Counted from the first letter of the stretch, positions 35,104-44,260 are shown. The stretch is 64,000 nt of DNA from Paracoccus jeotgali (GCF_002865605.1 NZ_CP025583.1:2947501-3011500), one strand, 5' to 3'. Numbers and translations are program-made. Notes: generated by a model not told the origin, from the letters alone.

Positions 35104-36069
35104 TTACGCCTGCCGCGCCCCGAAGACCCGATCCACCAGCCGCACCGACCATGCCGCCGACTGGACCTGCACCACATAGGCCAGCGCGATCAGCAGCGCG
35201 GCCTCGGCCCCGCGGGCGCCGAACAGGTTCATCGCCAGCGCCAGCGCGATCGACAGGTTGCGCATCACCGTGCCATAGGTCAGCGCGACCGCATCGCCGC
35301 GCGACAGCAGCCGCCGCCCCAGCACCGCCGCCAGCACATAATTGACCGCGTAAAGCAGGATCAGCGGGATCAGCAGCCACAGGATATCGGCCGGGTTCTG
35401 CGCCAGCGTCCGGGCCTGCATGGCGATGGCGACGAAGGCGATGCCCAGCACCCCCAGCGTCGAGAAGGGCGGAAAGCGCGGCGCCCATTCCTTCTGGAAC
35501 GCAGCCAGCCCGCTGCGGCGGATCAGCAGCAGCCGGGTCAACTGCCCGGCCAGCAGCGGCAGCAGCACGATGATGACGATCTGGCGGAACACCCCCACCG
35601 GATCGACCGGCACCCGCGCCCCCAGCAGCGCCGACAGATAAAGCGGCGCCGCCAGCGAGCCGAGGATCAGCCCCAGCACCGTCATCTTGATCGCCGCCGG
35701 CAGGTTGCCGCCCGCCATGCCGGTCCACGAGATCGTCATCCCGCTGGTCGGCAGCAGCCCCGCCAGCAGCAGCCCGACCGCGGCATAGGGGCGGTCGGGA
35801 AAGAACAGCAGACCCAGGCCATAGGCCACGAACGGGATCACCCCGAAATTGATCGCCTGCGTCAGCAGTTGCACGCGCCCGTCGCCCCGCTCGGCCAGTT
35901 GCGAGATCTTGAGACCGACCATCATCGGATAGACCATCAGGAAGGTCAGCGGCACGATCAGGCTGCGCAGCCAGCCGGTCGGCATCAGCAGCCCGAACAG
36001 CAGCCCGGCCAGCATCGCGACCGGAATGGCGCGGACGAGATTGCCGGTGACGAGGCGGATCAGCTGCAT
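35104..36069 (-). CDS. BASS-family (bile acid:sodium symporter-like) transporter
   Basis: A 321-residue integral membrane protein with about nine to ten hydrophobic segments. Segments such as MLAGLLFGLLMPTGWLRSLI and LAGLLPTSGMTISWTGMAGG are typical of the bile acid:Na+ symporter/arsenite-transporter-like superfamily, with the second matching the conserved crossover region. It probably moves an organic anion or similar solute with Na+ or H+. I start at ATG 36069, because a longer frame from 36156 would run into the cytochrome b561 gene. It follows that gene by ten bases on the same strand. The substrate is unknown. The nearby SQR operon makes a sulfur compound possible. Confidence 0.85.
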   Translation of the reverse strand: MQLIRLVTGNLVRAIPVAMLAGLLFGLLMPTGWLRSLIVPLTFLMVYPMMVGLKISQLAERGDGRVQLLTQAINFGVIPFVAYGLGLLFFPDRPYAAVGLLLAGLLPTSGMTISWTGMAGGNLPAAIKMTVLGLILGSLAAPLYLSALLGARVPVDPVGVFRQIVIIVLLPLLAGQLTRLLLIRRSGLAAFQKEWAPRFPPFSTLGVLGIAFVAIAMQARTLAQNPADILWLLIPLILLYAVNYVLAAVLGRRLLSRGDAVALTYGTVMRNLSIALALAMNLFGARGAEAALLIALAYVVQVQSAAWSVRLVDRVFGARQA

Positions 36070-36079
36070 GACGCGACCC

Positions 36080-36568
36080 TTAGATCCGGGCCGAGCGCAT
36101 CCGGGCCAGCAGCCCGTCGCGCAGCACGAACTGGTGATAGAGAGCGCCGACGACATGCAACGCGATCAGCGCCAGCAGCACGACCTTCAGGACGTTGTGG
36201 CCCGCAGCGGCGGTCTCGACACCGCCGAACCATGCCACCGCGCCGCTGACCGGCAGCAGGATCATTGCCAGATACAGCCCGGCATGGGTGACGCGGGCCA
36301 AGGCGACCTGCACCCGACTGTCGCCGGTGATCGCAGGCACGCCGTCGCGGCGACGCAGGGCCAGCCGCCAGATGGCGAAGCCCAGGATCAGCCCGCCGCC
36401 GACGATATGGGCGGCGACGGCAATGTTGAAGGTCGCGGCCGCGCCGCTGCGCCAGCCCTCCCACGCCGAGGCGATGCCGTCCTTGAACAGATATTGCATC
36501 AGGATCAGCGCTGCCACGATCCAGTGCAGGGCTATCTGGCGGCGCGTATATCCGGTGACCGCTGGCAT
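36080..36568 (-). CDS. cytochrome b561-family protein
   Basis: A 162-residue four-helix membrane cytochrome of the bacterial b561 (CybB-like) type. It begins YTRRQIALHWIVAALILMQY, with an early heme-ligand His in the LHW motif, and has further His residues in VAAHIVGGGLILGF, VTHAGLYLAMILLP and LIALHVVGALYHQFVLRDGL. Such proteins shuttle electrons between the quinone pool and periplasmic partners. It is divergent from the TetR/SQR operon with about 80 bases between, so it may be controlled by the same regulator. It overlaps no gene and is followed by the BASS transporter. Confidence 0.9.
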   Translation of the reverse strand: MPAVTGYTRRQIALHWIVAALILMQYLFKDGIASAWEGWRSGAAATFNIAVAAHIVGGGLILGFAIWRLALRRRDGVPAITGDSRVQVALARVTHAGLYLAMILLPVSGAVAWFGGVETAAAGHNVLKVVLLALIALHVVGALYHQFVLRDGLLARMRSARI

Positions 36569-36650
36569 GGGCTCTCTCCTTCAATGTGAAACCCGGTTGC
36601 ATTGCGGTCAGATTATGTTAGTGTGTGCTTACTTACAAGAGGGGAAGATC

Positions 36651-37289
36651 GTGAAGCGCAAACCGGCAGAAGACCGCAAGACCGAGATTGTCGAGGCCGT
36701 GCTGCTCCTTGCCGACCTGATCGGCCCGGACCGGCTGACCACCAATGACGTGGCCCGCGAGGTCGGCGTCACGCAGGCGGCGATTTTCCGGCATTTCCCC
36801 AGCAAGGACGCGCTCTGGGCGGCGGTCGGGGCCGAGCTGCAGTCGCGCCTGAACGCCGCATGGCAAGAGGCATTGGCGGCGGAAACCGACCCCGAGGCCC
36901 GGCTGCGGGCGCTGATCCGCGCGCAATTGACGCAGATCGAGCGGACGCCGGCGCTGCCCGCGATCCTGCACTCTCGCGAGCTGGGGGTCAGCAATGGTGC
37001 GCTGCGGGAAAGCTGCCACGGGCTGATGATCTCGTTTTCCGGACTGCTGTCCGAGGGCCTGGCCCACATGGCCGCGCAGGGGCAGTTGCGGCCGCATATT
37101 TCACATGCGGATGGGGCGATCCTGCTGATCTCGCTGGTGCAGGGTCTGGCGATCCGCTGGGCGCTGGGCGCGCGGCAGTTCGATTTCTGCGCCGAGGGGA
37201 TGCGTCTGTTCGAGGTTCAACTGGCGCTGTTCCGCCGTCCCGAGGGGATAGGCGCGGGCGCCGATACGCAGGGGGAGGGCAGGGGATGA
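36651..37289 (+). CDS. TetR-family regulator of the SQR operon
   Basis: A 212-residue TetR protein: HTH at about residues 10-55 (IVEAVLLLADLIGPDRLTTN, then DVAREVGVTQAAIFRHFPSK). The start is GTG 36651, following GAGGGGAA at 36639-36646. An in-frame ATG at 36615 lacks a ribosome site. The stop overlaps the SQR start (ATGA), so regulator and oxidoreductase are co-transcribed. By position it should respond to reactive sulfur or a related signal and control both this operon and the divergent cytochrome b561 gene (inference). It is not the ArsR-type BigR/SqrR regulator. Confidence 0.88.
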   Translation: MKRKPAEDRKTEIVEAVLLLADLIGPDRLTTNDVAREVGVTQAAIFRHFPSKDALWAAVGAELQSRLNAAWQEALAAETDPEARLRALIRAQLTQIERTPALPAILHSRELGVSNGALRESCHGLMISFSGLLSEGLAHMAAQGQLRPHISHADGAILLISLVQGLAIRWALGARQFDFCAEGMRLFEVQLALFRRPEGIGAGADTQGEGRG

Positions 37290-38662
37290 GCAATCGATCA
37301 GACGGGCCAGAGGCCATGCGCGGCTTGAGCCGCCGCGGCCTGCTGGGCCTTGGCGGCGGCGCGGCGCTGGCGGCGGCGCTGGGGTCAGCCGGGGTGGGCA
37401 GCGCCTTGGCACAAGCCGCGCCGCTGCGGGCACCGGGGTCGGCCAAGCTGGTCATCATCGGGGCCGGGGCGGCGGGCATCTCGCTTGCCAACCGGCTGGT
37501 GCGGCGGATGGACGCCGCGCAGATCACGGTGATCGACCCCAGTGCGGCGCATCACTATCAGCCCGGTCTGTCGCTGGTCGCGGCGGGGCTGAAGCCTGCC
37601 TCTTATGTCGTCAGCCGCACCACCGACTGGCTGCCCGCCGGCGTCACCCTGATCGCGGCCGCGGCCGCGGCGATTGATCCGGTCTCGCGGACGGTCGCGG
37701 CGGGCGGGCAGACGGTCGGCTATGATTTTCTGGTCGTGGCGCCGGGGCTGGTGCTGGATCATGACGCGATTGAGGGGTTCTCGCTGGATCTCGTCGGCAC
37801 CAACGGCATCGGCGCGCTGTATGCCGGGCCGGAATACGCGGCGCGGACATGGAAAGCGGCGCAGGGATTTGCCGAATCCGGCGGCGTGGGCCTGTTCACC
37901 CGCCCGAATACCGAGATGAAATGCGCGGGCGCGCCCCTGAAGCACACCTTCCTGATCGACGACATCGCCGGGCGCACCGCGCCGGGCAAGCATCAGATCA
38001 ACTACCTCTCGAACAGCGGCGCGCTGTTTTCGGTGCCCATCGTGTCGGAAAAGGTGCGGATGCTGTTCCAGTCCCGCAACATCGCGGCGCATTACAACCA
38101 TGTTCTGACTGGCATCGACCCCGGCCGCAAGCTGGCGACCTTCGCCACCCGCAGCACCGATGCGACGGGGGCCGAGGTCGCGGGCACGACGGAGATGCCC
38201 TATGACTATCTGCACGTCATCCCGCCGCAGCGCGCGCCCGAGGTGATCCGCCAGTCGGGGCTGAGCTGGGGCGACAAATGGACCGATCAGGGCTGGGTCG
38301 AATGCGACAAGCACACCCTGCGCCACCTGCGCTATCCCGAGATCTTCGCGCTGGGCGACGTCGCCGGCATCCCCAAGGGCAAGACCGCCGCCAGCGTCAA
38401 ATGGCAGGTTCCGGTAGTCGAGGATCACCTGATCGCCGCCATGAACGGCACCGAGGGGACCGCGATCTATGACGGCTATACCTCGTGCCCGCTGATCACC
38501 CGCGTCGGCCGGGCGATGCTGGTCGAGTTCGATTACGACAACAACCTGACCCCCAGCTTTCCCGGCATCATCGCGCCGCTGGAAGAGCTGTGGATCAGCT
38601 GGCTGATGAAGGAAATCGCGCTGAAGCCGACCTATCAGGCGATGCTGCGCGGTCAGGCCTGA
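37286..38662 (+). CDS. type II sulfide:quinone oxidoreductase-like flavoprotein with Tat leader
   Basis: A 458-residue flavoprotein. It starts with a twin-arginine leader (LSRRGLLGLGGGAALAAALG). The FAD loop is IIGAGAAGISLANRLV, and the segment EMKCAGAPLKHTFL places a redox Cys at residue 213. A second Cys at 401 lies in YDGYTSCPLITRVGRAMLVE, a segment strongly characteristic of type II SQR, the mitochondrial SQOR group. LGDVAGIPKGKTAASVKWQV is the C-terminal FAD motif. It would oxidise sulfide to persulfide or polysulfide and reduce quinone. The predicted export leader is unusual for a soluble-cofactor flavoprotein and would place the enzyme on the periplasmic face. It is followed by DUF5368 and DsrE-like genes. 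Confidence 0.88.
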   Translation: MSNRSDGPEAMRGLSRRGLLGLGGGAALAAALGSAGVGSALAQAAPLRAPGSAKLVIIGAGAAGISLANRLVRRMDAAQITVIDPSAAHHYQPGLSLVAAGLKPASYVVSRTTDWLPAGVTLIAAAAAAIDPVSRTVAAGGQTVGYDFLVVAPGLVLDHDAIEGFSLDLVGTNGIGALYAGPEYAARTWKAAQGFAESGGVGLFTRPNTEMKCAGAPLKHTFLIDDIAGRTAPGKHQINYLSNSGALFSVPIVSEKVRMLFQSRNIAAHYNHVLTGIDPGRKLATFATRSTDATGAEVAGTTEMPYDYLHVIPPQRAPEVIRQSGLSWGDKWTDQGWVECDKHTLRHLRYPEIFALGDVAGIPKGKTAASVKWQVPVVEDHLIAAMNGTEGTAIYDGYTSCPLITRVGRAMLVEFDYDNNLTPSFPGIIAPLEELWISWLMKEIALKPTYQAMLRGQA

Positions 38663-38674
38663 GGAGAACGTGCC

Positions 38675-39031
38675 ATGAAGGAACTTACCCCCTCGACCCT
38701 GCTGGCGGTCTTTACCGAGATGTTCGGCAGCGGGATTTTCTGGGCGATGGTCGGGCTGGCCGCCATGATCACCGCCGCCTATCTGTTCGTGCTGATCCGA
38801 GACCGCAAGATGTCGATGCGGAAATTCCTGATCGCGCAGCTTTCCATGCCCTTCGGCGCCATCGCGGCGGTCGTGTTCGTCATGCTGATGACCCATTCCC
38901 GCCCCGCCGATATCGGCGGCCCCATCGACGTGATCGTGCTGCTGGGCGTGGCCCTGGCCGGCGCGGTCGGCACCGCAATCCTGGTCTATACCGCGCAATC
39001 ACTGCTGCGATCCGCGCAGACCGGACACTGA
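38675..39031 (+). CDS. DUF5368-family small membrane protein
   Basis: A 118-residue protein with three predicted membrane helices (about residues 18-42, 58-78 and 86-110), for example FWAMVGLAAMITAAYLFVLI and VIVLLGVALAGAVGTAILVY. It matches the DUF5368 family as I recall it from Rhodobacteraceae, where such genes accompany sulfide:quinone oxidoreductase. The function is unknown, and a membrane anchor or quinone-site partner for the flavoprotein is conceivable. It follows the SQR gene by 12 bases. Confidence 0.7.
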   Translation: MKELTPSTLLAVFTEMFGSGIFWAMVGLAAMITAAYLFVLIRDRKMSMRKFLIAQLSMPFGAIAAVVFVMLMTHSRPADIGGPIDVIVLLGVALAGAVGTAILVYTAQSLLRSAQTGH

Positions 39032-39063
39032 AACCCCATTTCATTCATCTCAGGAGAAACGCC

Positions 39064-39522
39064 ATGAAACTCGCCTCTGCCCTCTCTGCCGCCGTTCTGG
39101 CCACGGCCTCTGCCGCCGGTGCCCAGCAGGCCACCCCGGTCCAGGTCGAGAACCCGAACCGCCTGCTGACCATCCTGACCGCCGAGGATCCGCAGACCCA
39201 GCTGATGGCCATGGTGCTGACCATGAACGCGATCAGCGCGGGCGCCGAGGCAAAAATGCTGCTATGCGGTCCGGCCGGCGATATCGCGCTGAAGGACGCG
39301 CCCGAATCCGCCACCAAGGGCCAGCCGCCCAAGGATGCCAGCCCGCAGGGCATGATGAAGATGATGATGGAACAGAACGGGTTGCAGGTGCAGACCTGCG
39401 CGATCTATCTGCCCGGCAAGGGGGCCGATGCCTCGATCCTGCTGGACGGCGTGACGCCCGCGCAGCCCGATGCCATGGGGGCCGAGATCGTGACCCCCGG
39501 CACCACCGTCCTCAGCTTCTGA
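39064..39522 (+). CDS. periplasmic DsrE-like protein
   Basis: A 152-residue protein with a Sec signal peptide (MKLASALSAAVLATASAAGA, cleaved near AGA-QQ). The mature part has the DsrE/YchN-like pattern: AMVLTMNAISAGAEAKMLLC, with one Cys at about residue 69, and a second Cys in LQVQTCAIYLPGKGAD at about 118. In DsrE proteins such cysteines carry sulfur in transfer reactions. Downstream of a sulfide oxidase, a role in accepting persulfide sulfur in the periplasm is plausible. CAGGAGAAA at 39050-39058 provides the ribosome site. Confidence 0.8.
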   Translation: MKLASALSAAVLATASAAGAQQATPVQVENPNRLLTILTAEDPQTQLMAMVLTMNAISAGAEAKMLLCGPAGDIALKDAPESATKGQPPKDASPQGMMKMMMEQNGLQVQTCAIYLPGKGADASILLDGVTPAQPDAMGAEIVTPGTTVLSF

Positions 39523-39529
39523 CGGCGCC

Positions 39530-39886
39530 ATGACCCGCGCCGCCGCCGTCTTTGCCGTCATCTTCGGATTGCTGACCCTGCTCGCCGGGGGCCGCGCGCT
39601 GTTCGGCGGCGCGGATATGGGCGCGGTCTTCGATTTCGTGCTGATCTTCAACTTCCTCGCCGGCTTCGCCTATGTCGCGGCCGGCGTGGGACTGTGGCGC
39701 GGGGACCGCTGGGCCGCGCCCCTGTCCATCGCGATCCTCGCGGCCACCCTGATCGTCTTTGCCGCCTTTGGCTGGCAGGTCATGTCGGGCCAGCCTTACG
39801 AGGCCCGGACCATGGGCGCGATGATGCTGCGCAGCGTGGTCTGGCTGGCGATTTCCCTCATCGCGCTGAGGGCGCAGCGACGGTGA
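39530..39886 (+). CDS. small four-helix membrane protein
   Basis: A 118-residue hydrophobic protein with four predicted membrane helices (about residues 4-22, 32-55, 62-82 and 95-114), such as AAAVFAVIFGLLTLLAGGRA and FVLIFNFLAGFAYVAAGVGL. I do not recognise a named family. It sits eight bases after the DsrE-like gene and overlaps the start of the HlyD gene by four bases, so it belongs to the same operon, as a link between the sulfur genes and the exporter genes. Confidence 0.7.
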   Translation: MTRAAAVFAVIFGLLTLLAGGRALFGGADMGAVFDFVLIFNFLAGFAYVAAGVGLWRGDRWAAPLSIAILAATLIVFAAFGWQVMSGQPYEARTMGAMMLRSVVWLAISLIALRAQRR

Positions 39887-41112
39887 GCGATGATCCCGAC
39901 CTTCCGCTGCCGGTGCAGGCCGCGCCTGACAGTGACCCGACGCCAGGCGGCGCGCGGCGTCGCTGGCGCTGGATGGTGCTGCTGCCGCTGATCCCGCTGC
40001 TGATCCTGATCGGCGGGATCGTGGGTCTGTATTTCCAGCCGCCGGGGCTGCGTCTGGTCTTTGACAGCACCGGGCTGACGCCGGGGGCGGGGTCGTCGGC
40101 GCCCATTGCCCTGCCGCCCGAGATCCGCCTGCCCGCCGATGTGGTCGAGACCATCGTGCCCAGCGATGTCGTGGGCCTTGCCCGGCTGATGCCGCGCGGC
40201 GATGTGATCACGGTCGCGCCGCCCTTTGGCGCCGGCGATGCGCGCATTGCTGAAATTCTTGTCAACGAAGGCGACGAGGTGGCGGCCCATCAATTGCTGG
40301 CGCGGCTGGACAATGCCGCCCAGTTGCAGGCAGCAGTGCTGGCGGCCGAGGCGAATGTGGCCGTGCGCGAGGCAACTCTGGCCCAGACCGAGGCCGCGAT
40401 CCGCGCCTCGCGCGACGAGGCCGAGGCGACGCTCGCCCAGGCCGAAGCCGCCGCCGAAGAGGCCGGGTCCGACTATGCCCGCAGCCGCACCCTGACCGAC
40501 CGCGGCATCGCCACCACCACCCAGACGGACGCGCTGCGCACCGGCCTGCGACAGGCGGAACTGGCCGTCGCCCGCGCCCGCGCCACGCTGGCCCGGTTCA
40601 GCGGCGAGGATGGCGGGGCGGCTCTGGATATCGTGGTCGCCCGCCGCAATCTGGACGCCGCCCGGGTGGAACTGACCCGCGCCGAAAGCGACGTGATCCG
40701 GTCCGAGGTCCGCGCCCCCGTCGCCGGCACCATCCTGTCCATCGACGCCCGCCCCGGCGAACGCCCGCCTTTGACCGGGATGATGCAGATGGGCGACACG
40801 CGCCAGATGATGGCCGAGGTCGAGGTCTATCAGGACCGCATCGCCGCCGTGGCGCCGGGCCAGCCGGTCGAACTGGTCGCCTCGGCCATTGGCGAGACGT
40901 TTCTGGGCCGCGTCCAGTCCATCGGGCTGACGGTCGGGCGGCAGGGGCTGCTGCCCGACGACATCGCCGCCAACACCGATGCCCGCGTCGTCACCGTGCT
41001 GGTGGCGCTGGAAGGCGACAGGATGCAGACCGCGCGGCGCTATACGGGACTCGAGGTCGTGGCCCGCATCGACACCCGGCCCGGCGGCGCGGCGGCGGAC
41101 CCGCCGCCATGA
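39883..41112 (+). CDS. HlyD/DevB-type membrane fusion protein
   Basis: A 409-residue adaptor with a cytosolic N-terminus, one membrane helix (about residues 28-48, WMVLLPLIPLLILIGGIVGL), a lipoyl half-motif (ITVAPPFGAGDARIAEILVN), a long alpha-helical hairpin (about 145-260) and the second lipoyl half (VRAPVAGTILSIDARPGERP). It starts at GTG 39883, which overlaps the preceding stop. With the permease and ATPase that follow it forms a DevBCA-like exporter, which in cyanobacteria exports glycolipids through a TolC channel. The cargo here is unknown. Confidence 0.87.
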   Translation: MSDDPDLPLPVQAAPDSDPTPGGARRRWRWMVLLPLIPLLILIGGIVGLYFQPPGLRLVFDSTGLTPGAGSSAPIALPPEIRLPADVVETIVPSDVVGLARLMPRGDVITVAPPFGAGDARIAEILVNEGDEVAAHQLLARLDNAAQLQAAVLAAEANVAVREATLAQTEAAIRASRDEAEATLAQAEAAAEEAGSDYARSRTLTDRGIATTTQTDALRTGLRQAELAVARARATLARFSGEDGGAALDIVVARRNLDAARVELTRAESDVIRSEVRAPVAGTILSIDARPGERPPLTGMMQMGDTRQMMAEVEVYQDRIAAVAPGQPVELVASAIGETFLGRVQSIGLTVGRQGLLPDDIAANTDARVVTVLVALEGDRMQTARRYTGLEVVARIDTRPGGAAADPPP

Positions 41113-42281
41113 CGCGATTTCTGACCCGGCTGCTGGGCCGGCTGCCCATCGGCTGGCTGCAGTTGGTCCACAACCGCGCCCGCTTTGCGGCCGCACTGGC
41201 CGGTGTGGCCTTCGCCAATGTGCTGGTCTTCGTCCAGATCGCCATCATGGGGTCGATGGCGACGGCCACGATCCAGCCTTACCGGTTCTTCGACGCCGAC
41301 ATCATGATCTCGGCCGCCGATGCCAACGCCATCGCCGAGGGCAGCCACGTCCCCCGGCAATGGCTGTTCCAGTCGCTGGCCCATCCGCAGGTTGCCAGCG
41401 GCACGCCGCTGTTCGTGGGCAACGTCTCGCTGCAGCGCCACGGGCGGACGATCAGCCTGACCACCTTTGCCATCGACCCGGCGGCGGCAGAGTTCTATGC
41501 CCCCGATATCGCGCGCAAATCCGCCATGCTGCGGCTGCCGGATTCGGGCATCATCGACATCAACACCCGCGGCCTCGACCGGGCCGAGGCCGCGCTGATC
41601 CGCCCGCAATCCCCCGATATCGTCGAGGTGCGGGGACGCTCGCTAAGCCTGCAGGACACCTTCGCGGGCGGTGGCGGGTTCGGCGCGGACGGGTTCCTGA
41701 TCGTGTCCGACCAGACCTTTCAGCATCTGGTGCAGCAGCGCAGCAGCACTGCCCCCGATCACATCCTGCTGCATGTCACCGGCGGCGCCGACGCCGAACG
41801 CGTGGCGGCGGATCTGCGCCAGATCCTGCCCGACGACACGCTGCGCATCCGCACCTATGCCGAGGCGCAGCGCGAGGATGTCAGCTATCAGCAGACCAAG
41901 CGGCCGACCGGGATCATCTTCGGCTTTGGCGTGGTCATCGGGATTCTGGTCGGGCTGGTCATCGTCTATCAGGTGCTGTCGACCGACGTGGCCGACCATC
42001 TGCGCGAATATGCGACCTTCAAGGCGATGGGCTATCGCCACCGCTTCCTGCTGGGCATCGTGCTGGAAGAGGCGGTGATCCTTGCCACGCTGGGCGCGGT
42101 GCCCGGCACGCTGATCGCGCTGGGGTTGGTGACGGGGATGCGGGCGGCGACGAACCTGCCGCTGGCGATAACGCCCGCCATCGTGGCCATGGTCTTTGTC
42201 GGCACGCTGGTCGCCTGTGCGCTGTCCGGGACGCTGGCGACCCGCCGCCTCGCCTCGGCCGACCCGGCGGAACTGTTCTGA
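41109..42281 (+). CDS. DevC-like ABC exporter permease (FtsX/MacB-type)
   Basis: A 390-residue membrane protein with one N-terminal helix (about residues 22-45), a large periplasmic domain and three C-terminal helices (for example FGFGVVIGILVGLVIVYQVL and TPAIVAMVFVGTLVACALSG). This is the MacB/FtsX permease topology, and RLPIGWLQLVHNRARFAAAL is typical of DevC. It overlaps the adaptor by four bases and the ATPase by one base. Confidence 0.88.
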   Translation: MTRFLTRLLGRLPIGWLQLVHNRARFAAALAGVAFANVLVFVQIAIMGSMATATIQPYRFFDADIMISAADANAIAEGSHVPRQWLFQSLAHPQVASGTPLFVGNVSLQRHGRTISLTTFAIDPAAAEFYAPDIARKSAMLRLPDSGIIDINTRGLDRAEAALIRPQSPDIVEVRGRSLSLQDTFAGGGGFGADGFLIVSDQTFQHLVQQRSSTAPDHILLHVTGGADAERVAADLRQILPDDTLRIRTYAEAQREDVSYQQTKRPTGIIFGFGVVIGILVGLVIVYQVLSTDVADHLREYATFKAMGYRHRFLLGIVLEEAVILATLGAVPGTLIALGLVTGMRAATNLPLAITPAIVAMVFVGTLVACALSGTLATRRLASADPAELF

Positions 42282-42994
42282 TGCCGGCCGATCCAAACCC
42301 CCTTGCGCTGTCGGTCGCCGGGCTGAACCACTGGTTCGGCCGGGGCGAGGCGCGCAAGCAGGCCATCCATGATGTGACGCTGGACATCCCGTCGGGCGGG
42401 CTGACGGCGCTGATGGGGCCGTCAGGGTCGGGCAAGACGACGCTGCTGACGCTGATGGGCTGCCTGCGCGAGGTGCAGGATGGCGCGGTCGGTCTGCTGG
42501 GGCAGGAGCTGCGCGGCGCGTCCGAGGCGCGGCTGGTGGCGCTGCGGCGGCGCCTGGGCTTTATCTTTCAGGCGCATAACCTGCATGAAAGCCTGTCGGC
42601 GCGGCAGAATGTGATGATGGGGCTGCAGGTCAAGCCGCAGCGCGACCCGCGCCTCGATTCCGCCGCGGCCGAGCGGGTGCTGGGGCTGCTGGGTCTGGCC
42701 GACCGCATCGACTATATGCCCGCGAACCTGTCCGGCGGGCAGAAGCAGCGCGTGGCCATCGCCCGCGCGCTGGTCGGCGGGCCCGAGGTGATCTTTGCCG
42801 ACGAACCCACCGCCGCGCTGGACCGCGAAAGCGGCATGGCCGTGGTCGCCCTGCTCAAGCGGCTGGGAAAGATGCGGGGGACGACGACGGTGATGGTGAC
42901 GCATGACAACCGCATCCTCAATCAGGCCGACCGCATCGTGACGCTCGAGGATGGGCGCATCGTCGAGGACCGGCTGCAAGAGGCGGTGGGGTAA
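42281..42994 (+). CDS. DevA-like ABC exporter ATPase
   Basis: A 237-residue ATP-binding protein of the LolD/MacB/DevA group. Walker A is GPSGSGKTT, the Q-loop FQAHNLHES, the signature LSGGQKQR and Walker B VIFADEPTAALD, followed by MVTHDNRI. NHWFGRGEARKQAIHDV near the N-terminus matches DevA proteins. It is the last gene of the operon that begins with the TetR gene at 36651. About 220 bases without a recognisable gene follow. Confidence 0.92.
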   Translation: MPADPNPLALSVAGLNHWFGRGEARKQAIHDVTLDIPSGGLTALMGPSGSGKTTLLTLMGCLREVQDGAVGLLGQELRGASEARLVALRRRLGFIFQAHNLHESLSARQNVMMGLQVKPQRDPRLDSAAAERVLGLLGLADRIDYMPANLSGGQKQRVAIARALVGGPEVIFADEPTAALDRESGMAVVALLKRLGKMRGTTTVMVTHDNRILNQADRIVTLEDGRIVEDRLQEAVG

Positions 42995-43213
42995 GGCGAA
43001 TGACGCTGGCCGCGCTTGGCTGGCCCCTTGAACACCAACCGACGCTGCGTCGCGGCGCGGTTCCGCGAAACTCTTTCCACCGCTGGGCATTGATCTGGGG
43101 CGTCCGGCGCGTGCCGTGCCGAGACCGCTTGGCCTGCACGCGCCGACAGCAGGGACCAGCCCCCGCGCTGCCCGCCCCGCTGACGCCACCCTTGAACCGA
43201 CGGAGACCCCGAC

Positions 43214-44260
43214 ATGACCCAGACCGACAGGACCAACCGCCAATGGCTGCTCGCCGAGCGGCCCAAGGGCGAGCCGAACCAGGACACGCTGCGCCTGAGC
43301 GAGGCCGACATCCCCGAGCCGGGCGAGGGGCAGATGCTGCTGCGGACGGAATACCTTTCGCTCGACCCCTATATGCGTGGCCGGATGAGCGATGCGGAAA
43401 GCTATGCCGCCTCGGTCGAGATCGGCGATGTGATGGTCGGCGGCACCGTGGCGCAGGTCGTGCGGTCGAACCTTCAGGGCTTCCAGCCGGGCGATTACGT
43501 CCTGTCCTTCAGCGGCTGGCAGGATTACGCGCTGTCGGACGGCGCCGGCGTGACCAATCTGGGCCAGTCGCCGGACCATCCGTCCTGGGCGCTCGGCATC
43601 CTCGGGATGCCCGGATTCACCGCCTGGGCCGGGCTGACCCAGATCGGAGAGCCGAAATCGGGCGAGACGATCTGCGTCGCCGCCGCCACCGGCCCGGTCG
43701 GGGCGACGGTGGGCCAGATCGGCAAGCTGCTGGGCTGCCGCGTCGTCGGCATCGCCGGCGGGCCGGAAAAATGCGCCCATGCCGTCGACGATCTGGGATT
43801 TGACGCCTGCATCGACCACCACGCGGCGGATTTCGCCGACCAGCTTGCCAAGGCCAGCCCCGACGGCATCGACGTCTATTTCGAGAATGTCGGCGGCAAG
43901 GTGCTGGACGCGGTGCTGCCGCTGCTGAACGACCACGCGCGGGTGCCGGTCTGCGGGCTGGTCTCGCAATACAACGCCACCAAGCTGCCCGACGGGCCGG
44001 ACCGGCTGAACTGGCTGATGGGGCTGATCCTGCGCAAGAAGCTGAAGATGCAGGGTTTCATCATCTTCGACAGCTTCGGCAGCCTTTACCCCGAATTCGC
44101 CCGCCAGATGAGCGAATGGATCGAAGCGGGCAAGATCAAATACCGCGAAGAGGTCATTGACGGCCTCGAAAACGCGCCCGAGGCCTTCATCGGCCTGCTG
44201 CGGGGCGACAATTTCGGCAAGCGCGTGATCCGCGTGGGCCAGAAGGAAGGTGACGCATGA
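43214..44260 (+). CDS. NADP-dependent MDR oxidoreductase (CurA/leukotriene B4 12-hydroxydehydrogenase-like)
   Basis: A 348-residue zinc-independent medium-chain reductase. It opens NRQWLLAERPKGEPNQDTLR and has LSLDPYMRGRMSDAESYAAS, a hallmark of the curcumin reductase/prostaglandin reductase subgroup. The nucleotide-binding segment is AATGPVGATVGQIGKLLGCR, and YFENVGGKVLDAVLPLL follows. It would reduce the double bond of alpha,beta-unsaturated carbonyl compounds with NADPH. It overlaps the DJ-1-like gene by four bases, a pairing that fits reactive-electrophile detoxification. Confidence 0.92.
   Translation: MTQTDRTNRQWLLAERPKGEPNQDTLRLSEADIPEPGEGQMLLRTEYLSLDPYMRGRMSDAESYAASVEIGDVMVGGTVAQVVRSNLQGFQPGDYVLSFSGWQDYALSDGAGVTNLGQSPDHPSWALGILGMPGFTAWAGLTQIGEPKSGETICVAAATGPVGATVGQIGKLLGCRVVGIAGGPEKCAHAVDDLGFDACIDHHAADFADQLAKASPDGIDVYFENVGGKVLDAVLPLLNDHARVPVCGLVSQYNATKLPDGPDRLNWLMGLILRKKLKMQGFIIFDSFGSLYPEFARQMSEWIEAGKIKYREEVIDGLENAPEAFIGLLRGDNFGKRVIRVGQKEGDA

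Noticed and set aside
36195..36650. Longer N-terminal extension of the TetR protein before the SQR gene
   Set aside because: The extension would be antisense to cytochrome b561. GTG 36651 has a good ribosome site and a normal TetR start.
42995..43213. Possible small gene in the 219-base gap before the CurA-like gene
   Set aside because: The open plus-strand frame has no ribosome site of note and no family pattern, and composition is like an untranslated region.
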